NCBI GenBank assembly: GCA_032622095.1
Contig: CP136061.1
Location: forward strand, 197,764,935-197,828,934
Origin: Siphonodentalium dalli
Lineage: Eukaryota; Mollusca; Scaphopoda; Gadilida; Siphonodentaliidae
Direction of reading: 5' to 3'
DNA length: 64,000 nt
Under the pieces are notes generated by a model. It had not been told where the DNA came from. It searched no databases and saw only the letters and a program-made list of their open reading frames with translations. Of this stretch, positions 48,343 through 57,654 are shown one piece after another (the first letter of the stretch is position 1; every line of letters begins with the position of its first letter). Position numbers and translations under genes: made by a program.

Positions 48343-48854
48343 GTCAGTATTACACTTTATATTTGAAAACAAAATAAAAATAGTTTTCAAATTATGAAAC
48401 GGTTATCTGTTGCCAGCTATTCGCATCGTCTTGGATTCGCATAAGACATCTTAAACTCGGCATTTCTAAATGAGTTCATTGGAATTTAAACTTTCACTTG
48501 TATTTCATTACCTGTGTCAAAGAAATTGGCACTATATATATATATTTGCATACGAAACATATATATTGCCTTGATATGTCAGAAATCGCTCACATGCCAG
48601 TCGACATATCACACATTTAATCCAGAATATTTTTCACATGAAACTATAAAGAGCGCTCCTACTTAGAAGTGTCGTTATATGGTATCAATAAAGAGCGTTT
48701 TTCTCACTTCTGTGTACGCGGAACGTTGCAAAACAGCAATGTACGATTCTTCGGTTCAGTCTTTTTCTATCTAAAAGCGACAAATTACTATATTTCTGAT
48801 CTTTAAACGTATTATGTGAAGTTAGCCCGTATATCAATACTAGGACAGATACCT

Positions 48855-49385
48855 GCCGATCACCAGCGAGAAGCTAATTGCTAAATCATGCCATGAATTC
48901 TACTCTGGCTACGCCCGTAGAGATCATCTTCCACCCTTTAAAAACTTGGGAACTTTTTGATGTTGAGCACATGACCTGTTCTGATGAAGTTAACTTTATA
49001 TAACATTGAAAAACAATGCAGGCAACATACTTCTTAGTTAATGCTTGTCCGTTAGTAATCTATTCACAGTAGGGGTGGGGGAAAAAGTTCGAGGTTGCAC
49101 GATTTTTGTGACGTTATGAGTCGATATCGCAATAAAAATTGAATTATTTCCCGGACGAAATTACATGATAGTAAGCGAAGCAAATCAAAATCGGGTCAAC
49201 AAAGTCACAATCATGCAATAGCGAGCTGGGATCTCCACTGCACTGTTTATTTTTCAATGTTATAAACTTCCCTGTCAGAACATCAAAATGTTCCCAAGTT
49301 TAGAACTGATGGAGTATGATCTCTGCGGGCGTAGACAGAGTAGAAATTCGTGGCATGATCTGAGATAATATCATGCTATTTTACT
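48855..49385. mobile_element. Foldback element in gene C intron 1
   Basis: The left arm CATGCCATGAATTCTACTCT, GGCTACGCCCGTAGAGATCAT, AACTTGGGAAC and TATAACATTGAAAAA recurs inverted at 49250-49375. The arms are about 150 bp with scattered changes. The right end stops about 6 bp before the acceptor of the micro-exon. Confidence 0.7.
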
Positions 49386-49393
49386 CCTTGCAG

Positions 49394-49426
49394 GTGCCTG
49401 CTCGACCTTTCCCGAGGGTGTATCAG
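49394..49426 (+). CDS. Gene C exon 2: 11-codon micro-exon
   Basis: Encodes (G)ACSTFPEGVS between acceptor CTCCTTGCAG and donor TCAG|GTAAGT, a strong site, phase 1 on both sides. It is 33 bp and keeps the frame from exon 1 to exon 3. In gene B the lectin exon sits at this point, so gene C may have lost its lectin domain or kept only a scrap of N-terminal mature sequence. It is so short that chance splice signals remain possible. Confidence 0.5.
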
Positions 49427-49564
49427 GTAAGTCGAATTTCGAATTTGTACATTACAAATCAGAACAAGTGGTATATTGAGATGTGAGGCTTTATTGCGAT
49501 ATTGAGCACGCTTATTTAAAAAAAATATATTATAGCGCAATACAGAGAATTGGTCGCGCTTAAT

Positions 49565-50845
49565 GTTGCGATATTGAGCGCCGAATATCGCGATAATGAG
49601 GCTGAAGGGTCCACTATCATCACGCGACGTGGGGTTGAGTACCCAGCTTAATATTTCATGCGGTCGAGTACCTCGCTTAACGAATCAGTGCGGTTGATTG
49701 CCTCGCTTTTCGTCTTCTCGGACTGGATTTCTATACGATGTATACTACTAATAGGACATTTTATATAGGCCTGTCATTGAACGATCTAGCTGTAAGGGTG
49801 TCGCACCAACTTGCATTTTCATTTTGTTTTGAAATTGGAATTCTGCACAAATAAATGCAATTTAACAGACGGTACCGGAAATCTCGTCTATCTGTGAGAT
49901 TTCGTAAAGTGAGGTACTCAGCCGCCCTGATTCGTTAATGCCCCGGTTCCATATTCCCGATTTTCTGTCCCGAATTAGTATATTCGGCACCAATTCGGGA
50001 CCAGACCAAATCGGCAGCATTCGAGAGAATTCTGGATGAGTTTTATTCCAAAAGCCGCCGAACTGATGACATAATTTAATCGTCCCGAACATTGCCGAGT
50101 ATTCCAGAATGCTTCCGAATTTCTTCCCGAATGATAAAGAATTATCCCGAACTGATACCGAAATTTCGTGCGAGTAGCTGCCGAATTACCCAGATTACTA
50201 CCGACTTGTTGCCGAATACCCCGAATCAATGCCGAACTGGTACCGAATTGATGCCGAATAAATACCGAATTGGTATTCAATTGCTGCCGAACGTCCCGAA
50301 TCGATGCCGAAATTTTCAGATACACCGGATCTCAATATAAAATAGCCACACATGGCGAATTCGGGAATAAGCTACCGAATACTGCCGACTACTCCAGAAT
50401 ATCCACCCGAATATTGCCGAATACTGCCGACTACTCCCGAATAGGTGCCGAATTGCTCCCGAATTTCTCCCGATGATTGACAAATCGGGAGCGATTCGGC
50501 TTGGTTCCCGATAGTTTTGAACATTTCAAAACTGTCGGGAGCGGGCCCAGAATGGTCCCGAATCGACCCCGATAGCACCGATATCCCCGATCATGTTCGG
50601 GGGTAAAAATTCACTGTACCGACTCGTCCCGAACTTACTCCACGATTTTTGCAAAATTATGATTCGGGAGTCATTCGGGAACATTCGGGGTGGAAAATCG
50701 GGGATATGGAACCGGGGCTTTAAGCGAGGTACTCGACCGCACGAAATATTAAGCTGGGTACTCAACCGCACGTCGCGCGATAGTAGTGACCCCTTCATCG
50801 ATATTTAAGAGCCCATTGTCGCAATATTGAGAGCGACAAAATTCC
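49565..50845. mobile_element. Older inverted-repeat element, interrupted by the CCGAAT element
   Basis: The left arm 49565-49676 (GGTTGAGTACCCAGCTTAAT, GCGGTCGAGTACCTCGCTTAA) is inverted at 50724-50845. A second pair of arms lies inside (49681-49712 with 49908-49936). The 789-bp TTAA element occupies 49935-50723 exactly between the inner and outer right arms. The GCGAGGTACTCGACCGCA word occurs four times in alternating sense. Confidence 0.7.
49935..50723. mobile_element. 789-bp TTAA element with CCGAAT-rich interior, copy 2
   Basis: Bounded by TTAA on both sides (49935-49938, 50720-50723), with ends GCCCCGGTTCCATA and complement. It is the same length as the copy at 11832-12620 and nearly identical, with small compensating indels inside the CCGAAT field. 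The high similarity implies recent activity of an unseen transposase. Confidence 0.85.
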
Positions 50846-52023
50846 GTACAGGACCAGCCAAATATTGTGCTAGTATGTTGTGAACACTGATATGAGAATT
50901 AGTGTGTATGTCTATAAATATTGACTTTGCAACTATAATTATAAACAATTCTAGCCGTTCAATTTAAATGGATTTCATATTCCCATTATTTTATACTTAT
51001 GTCTTCACCTATCTGGATATTGTTTAGGACAGGACGGTAACGCGGGTGGTATATAATAAGGAACAAAAATGTATAGCTTATAACATGTCTTAACACTGTG
51101 TACATTGGTATTGATGGCCACACGAACTTGCCTGTTGCATGGTATCTCATCTCCCCAATTTCGTCAAAAATTTCAACAGCTGTAAATAACAAATGCAACG
51201 CCAATTGAGCGTGGCATGTGTCTTCGACGTTCAGTTAGAGTTGGCAATACTAAATATTTGTATGGATGAAAAAAAAAAAATCTAAATCCAAGAAGTCATT
51301 TTCAGGGTTCAGCTGTCATAGCCAAATTTGTAGACAAAATCGGAAATCTAATTAAAAAACCCAAATTGATTTTGTAGCGGGAGCGACATGAGGATCAGAT
51401 TTATATTATGATCAACTGCTAATTGATTAGGTGAAAATGTGAAAATTACAGAAATGTAGCTCGTCGTATTAATACGATTTCGTTATTTCACTGTAGCTTT
51501 CGTTATATATTCACTGTAGCTTGCCGATGGATTACGTGAGTGTGCATGAATGCCGGTCAACCAGTTGTTTCTTTCCGAGAATTGTTCAATTTGTCGTATA
51601 TATTAAAAGTGAAAATGCCGCATAATTTCTCAATTTGGAGCATAAGTAAGGTGCATATAATAAAACTAATACCTGCAGTTTTGTTATTGAATACCTGAAA
51701 CATCTCATTCGTGTTTGCAGCCGCTCGTGAAAATTCGATATTTATTTCCAGAAACGATTCGTGTCACACGAATGAGATATTTCTGTATTCATAATAAAAC
51801 TGTAGGTAATCTTATAATGTCGACTTCTGTTGAAAAAGATTCATATTATTCTGTCTCTGCCAAGATGTATGTTTGTACTTCTAGAAAAGTCATAATTTCT
51901 ATTTATTTCAATTGCTCGGCGATGTATATATAGGTACTAGTTTATATACAGTTTCTATATTTCCCGGTCTAATGAATCATTCTAATTCTTTCAGCTTCTC
52001 AAATCCTCGGTTTTCTATTTTAG
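50846..52023. other. Gene C intron 2, 3' part: no exon accepted
   Basis: CTCATTCGTGT at 51703 and ACACGAATGAG at 51766 form a hairpin. A segment after CAG at 51720 looks exon-like but has an in-frame stop. The acceptor used for exon 3 is TTTTCTATTTTAG (ending 52023). Confidence 0.45.
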
Positions 52024-52332
52024 TTATCGAAATGTGCGTGGAGGGTGATTATTCGGCCTTTGGAAATGCTTATTTCTCGACCGATGCATATAGTGGTCGC
52101 CAGGAAACTTGCAGTTGTGTGATCCAGACATTCGATTCATGGAGTTATTCTATCGAGGATGTAAACCAAGAATCAGTGTCATGTCCATCAGTTCTAGAAT
52201 TCTATAACAGTGCTGGAGATAAGACCGTTAACTCAAATTGCGAAACCTTACAATCAACTGACGTTTCTGGAATTGGATCTTTTCGTCTCGTTCGGCGCGG
52301 TTCGCTTGACGATTACTGCATAAGTGTGAAAG
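52024..52332 (+). CDS. Gene C exon 3: extracellular domain resembling the second domain of gene B
   Basis: Encodes 103 residues, phase 1 on both sides, bounded by CTATTTTAG and AAAG|GTATGT. Six cysteines are visible (EMCVEG, ETCSCVI, VSCPSV, SNCETL, DYCISV). The order of features - early C, Y/F-rich strand, C-x-C, I-x-D strand, C, L-x-F strand, C, closing I-x-VKG - parallels exon 3 of gene B, although identity is low. The family is not recognised; a CUB-like fold is possible but its signatures are absent. The shared exon phase and gene position strengthen the homology. Confidence 0.65.
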
Positions 52333-52739
52333 GTATGTCATGTATTCATCTTGTGCAAATTTCCTCCGACGTAAAGCAGACCGTGAAATCGGTAGAGATA
52401 ATACTGTTTCCAGGGACGTGTATAGAAGGTCTCCGTTGGAGGGGTGTCCGCCTTGATAATTCCAACTGTACCCCCCCCCCCCTTGAATCAGACCAGAAAC
52501 AATGTTTTGCATAATTCCATTTGCACCCTCCCCCTTGAATCAAACCAAAACACCCCTTAAATCAGACCAAAGGTTTTGCATAATTTCTTTCCCTCCTTGC
52601 ACCTAAGTGTCCACAGGCCTAATAGCCTACATGGTTCTATCTACCCGGTATGATACTATTATATATTTTGAACCTGAAAATTGCACAAATCCTAACATCT
52701 AGTGGTCTAACTCCAGACAAATGCACACGACTACGGACA
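52333..52739. repeat. Gene C intron 3: C-tract and short local repeats
   Basis: A run of 12 C at 52472-52483 starts three tandem units of CCCTTGAATCAGACCA with TTTTGCATAATT (52480-52590). The frame of exon 3 stays open into the C-tract, but the donor at 52333 is better. Confidence 0.6.
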
Positions 52740-53430
52740 ATAGACCAGAACACACCGGGCCGACCAAGGTTATTCGGCCCGGTGTGAGACAAATTTGAAA
52801 ATTAACCAAAAATCGCAAAATCCTAACATCTAGACTGCAGACCTCAAGCTTTCCTAGTGTTCGAAATTTAAAACCTCATACTCTCCCTTAGTTTGGACAT
52901 TTTCCAACTGATGACCATTTCAGTCAACAATTTTAACCAAATGTAGTAAAATATTGTTTTCTTAAACTCATTAGAAGTTGTTTATTGGCCACGGGGAGGG
53001 AGCAGGACACACCGGGCTGACCATGGTTCGGGCCGGTGTGCGAAAATTTTGAAATCTGAACAAGAAAATCGCAAAATCATAATTGGAAAAATTCAAACCT
53101 GACACCCCGACTTAGGTTGGAAAATTTCCCACTGATGACAATTCCAGTGACAATTTTGACCAAATATAGGACAATATTGTTTTCTTAAATTAACTAGAAG
53201 TTTTTGACTGGCCACGGGGGAGGGACCAGGACACAAGCTTTCCAAGTGTTGGAAATTTCCAACCTGACACCCCTATAAGGTTGGAAAATTTCTAACTGAT
53301 GTCCATTTCAGTCCAAATTTTTACCAAAAGAAGGAAAATATGCAAATATTGGTCCATAAACAATAAATTCCCCTCAATAAATTGTTTGAAAATCAAACTA
53401 CAAGAACATTTTCAACCTATTGTTGGTGTG
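52740..53430 (+). repeat. Three diverged tandem units of about 230-245 bp
   Basis: Units start near 52740, 52985 and 53215. Shared words include GACACACCGGGC, GGCCACGGGGAGGGA, GGTTGGAAAATTTC, CATTTCAGTC and TTTTACCAAA. The third copy is shortened. A C-run of 11 near 53460 closes the block, mirroring the C-run near 52472. Confidence 0.65.
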
Positions 53431-53847
53431 AAATTTCCAACTAATGTTGGGGGGTGAGACACCCCCCCCCCCTCTGTCGCCACGTCTCTTGCTGTTTCAC
53501 GTCGAAGTACTGTCGCCTTGCTCTTCTGTTGCCGACTCTAAGCGTATAAAGGACGGTATTTCTCATCTAAATAACCAATTGGTGGCAATAAAATGTCACA
53601 ATTGTGAAAGTAATCATGTTTATTCCATAGAAGCATTATATTTGTTCGGAACTCCACAACAGATTGTCGACTGAAAGTAGTTTAATGTGAACAATATATT
53701 TTATCACAAGGTTTACATAATTTCACAAGAATACGAACTCATTTGACCTCGTGACTTCGTAACAGTCCGGATCTTCTCTGAACGTAAACAGATTAAACAG
53801 ATTAAACGTGAGTTATTCCTAACTACACGACATTTTGTGCGCGTAAT

Positions 53848-54104
53848 TTAAAGATGCATAATCCGATTAAACGCACATAATTACTATTTCTTTGGCTTGA
53901 GGGTGGGGGGGGGGTAAAGTAGTTGATTCGAGTCGAGGAACCCACCCATCAAAGTTCAGACTGATCAGATTGCGATTTTTCAAATTTGTTATATCCCGAG
54001 ATATGTAATTTTGGCGGCCCGGCAAATATTCGTCAAGCCGACGGTCTCGGACCAAATTGCGAAGAAGATGGATAACCCTAAAATCAAGTGGCTTTGTGTG
54101 TTAT
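53848..54104. mobile_element. TTAA foldback element phi, partial copy 5
   Basis: Left border TTAA with the decayed end AGATGCATAATCCGATTA, then GAGGAACCCACCCATCAAAG and GGATAACCCTAAAATCAAGTGG. The right arm is missing. Intron 3 of gene C. Confidence 0.65.
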
Positions 54105-54129
54105 ATATTTGACTATCCCTAAAATTATT

Positions 54130-54300
54130 ATAAAACTGCCAATAGCATAACTTTCAATAGTCCAAATTGCACCAAACTTCAAAAATCACCCACATACATC
54201 TGCCTACACATCCATATATACTTTTGTTCTTATGTTTATCTTATGTGTCCCTTATTTGGACTTAAAATGTGTTCGGTATTCATCGAACTCCTAGCCGACG
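54130..54300 (+). repeat. Repeat delta, intact copy
   Basis: TATAAAACTGCCAATAGCAT, AACTTTCAATAGTCCAAATTG, then CACCAAACTTC through GTGTTCGGTATTCAT. A second copy follows directly (54321-54341 plus 55831-55985) but is split by the element at 54343. Confidence 0.75.
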
Positions 54301-54342
54301 GCGTAATGGTAAAAGTATAGTATAAAACTGCCAATAATATCA

Positions 54343-55830
54343 GGGGGGGGCGGGAAAAAATTACAAGATACAAGGACCGGGTGGGTGGGTGTCCCCGGAA
54401 TGCAGATTTCTTCGGATGTCGTGCAATTTTTTTCCAAAATCATTTCTAAGACATATTACAGCTTCAAAATGAATTGAAACAATCAGATTCATATAGTAGT
54501 GCATACTATAGCCTTATACAAGTGAGGGGTGCTCTATATTTATATTTTTTGTCCACAATTTCTCCCTTTAACAGTTGAAACCATGGGGTGGGTCCGGTTT
54601 TGGTCGAGGAAAAAAATTGCAATGAAAAAAAAATCCATTCTCATCTTTTCTCATAGATTATCATGGCTTTTTAAACTTATTATACATAGAGGATACCTGC
54701 GTGTTTTGAGTGAATACCGGAAGTATCTCATGAGTGGTCTCAGTGATATACTGGAATCATCACGAGTGGCCTTTAGGCAACGAGTGATGATTCCAGTAGC
54801 TCACTGTGACCACGAATGAGGTAATTCCGGTATTCACTCAAAACACGAAGGTTTTCTTTTTATTATATGCGTTATTTACTAAAATAGATCGAGGAATTAA
54901 TTCAAAATCGAACTGATTCCGATTCACATCGGCAATACAATTTCTGCACAACAAACAGAGAGACCACGTGGTTCAATAAAATACTGTCGATAACTCAGAA
55001 TACACATGCTTCAAATGTGCGTAATATATCAGATAACTTTATTTCAAATATAATACCAACTTACTTGCTTGTGTACTATTAGCAATGTGGCATTGCATTT
55101 TTGTCACTTAATGACACAAAATCGCTATTTGAAGGCTTTTAAATTCTGAGATGGGACAAATTGTATAGTATCAATCTCAGATCATCTAATTTTCAAAATT
55201 TTCCGGGGGAGACCCCCTGACCCCCCCCCCCCCCGTACTCTCCCCACTCAGGCCTTCGGGAGATGCCTTCGGCATCTCCTGCTGGGATACTACTCGCCTC
55301 GACATTTTGTAGGAGATCTACTTCCCTAGAATTATTTTTAAGGGGAGATCCTCTTTGCTCACCAGTGATTTCCCACATGGAGAGGACTGGAACTGTGTTT
55401 ATTTAATCATATTGATGGTGTTTTTACTTTACACATGCACATATTTTAACCTATTGCTAATAAGGGACACAACTATCCTGTTAAAGTGGGTATTTTACCT
55501 TTATAACCATAAATATTTGGGTTTTTAAATGTTTTGTCACTGGTTTTGTTGGCATATTTTTCAGCCATGTGCTTTGTTTGTTTATTTTTTGTGGGTGTAC
55601 TTGATCAGCGTTCTCTCAGTTCCGGTGCAGACACAATGAGAGACCCTTACCCTGCCAACAACACATTATTTAGTAGAATTTTCAATATTTTCATCAATTT
55701 TGGGGGTGGGTGTCCCAGACCTGGGTGGAAAAAACTTACGCTCCCGGGGTGGTGGGTCCCCAAAACTGAAAAACACAAAATTTACACCTTGTATCCGTAA
55801 TTTTTTTCCTGACCCCCCCCCCCCCCCCCT
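54343..55830. mobile_element. 1.49-kb G-tract inverted-repeat element splitting repeat delta
   Basis: Left end TATCAGGGGGGGGCGGGAAA, then AAATTACAAGATACAAGG; right end inverted, reading CTTGTATCCGTAATTTTTTT, CCTGA and a run of 17 C, then GATA. GTGGGTCCC-type words lie inside both ends. It carries the palindrome at 54696-54851. No transposase frame. Repeat delta resumes immediately after it. Confidence 0.8.
54696..54851. repeat. 156-bp palindrome inside the G-tract element
   Basis: Arms CGTGTTTTGAGTGAATACCG and complement, continuing through CTGGAATCATCAC and GTGATGATTCCAG to a loop of about 20 bp, with small bulges. Confidence 0.8.
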
Positions 55831-55985
55831 GATAACATAACTTTTAATAGCCCAAATTGCATCAAACTTCACATATCACACAACTTACATCTACATACAC
55901 ACCCATATAAACTTTATTTGTTACATTTCCCTTATTTGAACATGTGTTCGGTTGTGTTCAGTATTCATAGTGACCGTCGTCAAAG

Positions 55986-56329
55986 ACCAATCTCCGGTTA
56001 TTTCAAAATCAAGTTTACTGATACAATGAGGGGTTCGTCATTTTAACTGGTGTTTATTTTGGATACACTTAGTGTGAACAGTATTACGTTTTACGACTGC
56101 GTCATCACATAGTTGGACATTGTCTCTACGCGTTGCTCTCCGTGGCACAGTGGTACACATGTATATGTACTGTATTCATATTGCCTGGCTGTATCGGTCT
56201 ATGACCATGCACGTCGATGATGTGATGCACCTAGACCAATGGAATCTGCGAATCATGATTGGTTATCACTCGATAAAACATGGCTTGAGTTCATTTTGAT
56301 TATATTTTGCACAACATTTTATTCGGTAG
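55986..56329. other. Gene C intron 3, 3' end
   Basis: No gene seen. It ends in CATTTTATTCGGTAG, the proposed acceptor of the stalk exon. Upstream in-frame codons stay open to 56239, so a slightly different start of this exon is possible. Confidence 0.4.
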
Positions 56330-56875
56330 GTGTTCTACTGTTCGTCCATTGCACTGGCAATGCGACGACTACAACAACCACAACAACAACAGCGACAACA
56401 ACAACAACAACAACATCAACCACAAAAACACCAAAAACAACATCGTCAACCACAACGACGACCACAACAGCAACAACAACAACAACAACATCGACGACGA
56501 CAACAACATCAATAACATCATCAACCACAACGACAATAACCACAACAACGCCAACAACATCCACAACGACCATAACAACAGCAACAACAACAAATGTGGA
56601 AACTACGACACCAATAGTAGTCAGTACAACAACGTCTGCCACCACTTCGACCACGTCGTCAACATCGCCATCGACGACAACCACAACGCCAACTACAACA
56701 AGTACTGTTACCACAACGGTCTCAACCACCACGTCGACTACATTTACAACAGAAATGACGACTACAATATCTTCGACTACTACCACCAGTAACACGACAA
56801 CCACGACAACAACAACAGCTACGACGGGTACCACCACAACTACATCAGCATTAACGACTCGCTTGACCACATCCG
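56330..56875 (+). CDS. Gene C exon 4: long Thr-rich mucin-like stalk
   Basis: Encodes 182 residues, phase 1 on both sides (acceptor TTCGGTAG; donor ATCCG|GTGAGA). After a short hydrophobic start with one cysteine (GVLLFVHCTGN) it is almost all Thr with scattered Ser, Ala, Pro and Val, including a less repetitive patch NVETTTPIVVSTTTSATT. It is a likely O-glycosylated stalk, three times as long as that of gene B (59 residues). The ACA/ACC/ACG/ACT mixture shows the Thr run is kept at protein level and is not a pure trinucleotide expansion. Frames on the other strand and in the other plus frames are shadows. Confidence 0.7.
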
Positions 56876-57488
56876 GTGAGATTTAATTAAAGCGCCGTTG
56901 CTCTTTCATCCCTTGTTAATTGATCCTGCTAATTTTCTATGATGCCAGTGGGTTCTGCTGAATTGCCATGATGCTAGTATGTCAAACTGATGTTGTTAAT
57001 AAAATGTACCGCTATTTTGTTTTCTAAAATTGTCATTTTGCGGTGTTGGCTAATACGAACAATTTTATAATTTGCAAGTCACTACTGCATGTACATTCAT
57101 GAACATGATAACAACACTTAACACTTAACCAGGGGTGGGTTTTATCCCTAAAAGCATGCCCCCTTGTGTTAAATCCCAGTCATCTGTCGGATCAAACTAG
57201 GTCGATAAATATGTTTATTATATGACTATCGTTTTTCTTTCCCCAATACCGCTATTGTATAGCGATCATTTCTTGGCCATCGGATCAGCTGCAGTTTGAT
57301 CCGATGTCATACCACCCTTCCTCATCTCGCATACTGCGCATGACCGGAAAAAGCAGGACAGTTATTTCTTTATTTTTGATACTGGCGAGCGTGTGAAATG
57401 GTTTCATTTCATAATTAATGAGAGAAATTGTGCTTTTTAAATAAAAAGCATGTGCTTTTTAAATAAAAAGCATGTCATATAATAAACC
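56876..57488. other. Downstream of the stalk exon: no exon found
   Basis: Short palindromes ATCGGATCAGCTGCAGTTTGATCCGAT-like near 57280-57305 and tandem TTTTTAAATAAAAAGCATGT units near 57432-57477. I searched for a phase-1 transmembrane exon comparable to exon 6 of gene B and saw none up to 64000. Confidence 0.45.
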
Positions 57489-57654
57489 TGTTATCGCTGC
57501 AGTGAATTGATCTGGGCTTCGCATCACGTCTCGTTGAAGAGGTCAGATCGCTGGATCAAACTCGACGCCTGCGGCGGCTCGTTTGATCCAGCGATCTGAC
57601 CTCTTCAACTCGACGTAATACTTCGCCCCAGATCAATTCACTGCAGCGATAACA
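57489..57654. repeat. 166-bp near-perfect palindrome
   Basis: Arms TGTTATCGCTGCAGTGAATT and complement, through GAAGAGGTCAGATCGCTGGA and TCAAACTCG to a loop GCCTGCGGCGG. It is GC-richer than its surroundings. Likely a foldback MITE. Confidence 0.8.

Noticed and set aside
51721-51795. Exon-like segment after GTGTTTGCAG in gene C intron 2
   Set aside because: In the phase required by the neighbours it meets TAA after 23 codons, and it lies in a hairpin with 51703 (CTCATTCGTGT).
56307-56870. Long Asn-, Gln-, Val- and Leu-rich frames overlapping the Thr-rich exon
   Set aside because: They are shadows of the Thr codon run; only the Thr frame has matching splice sites and phase.
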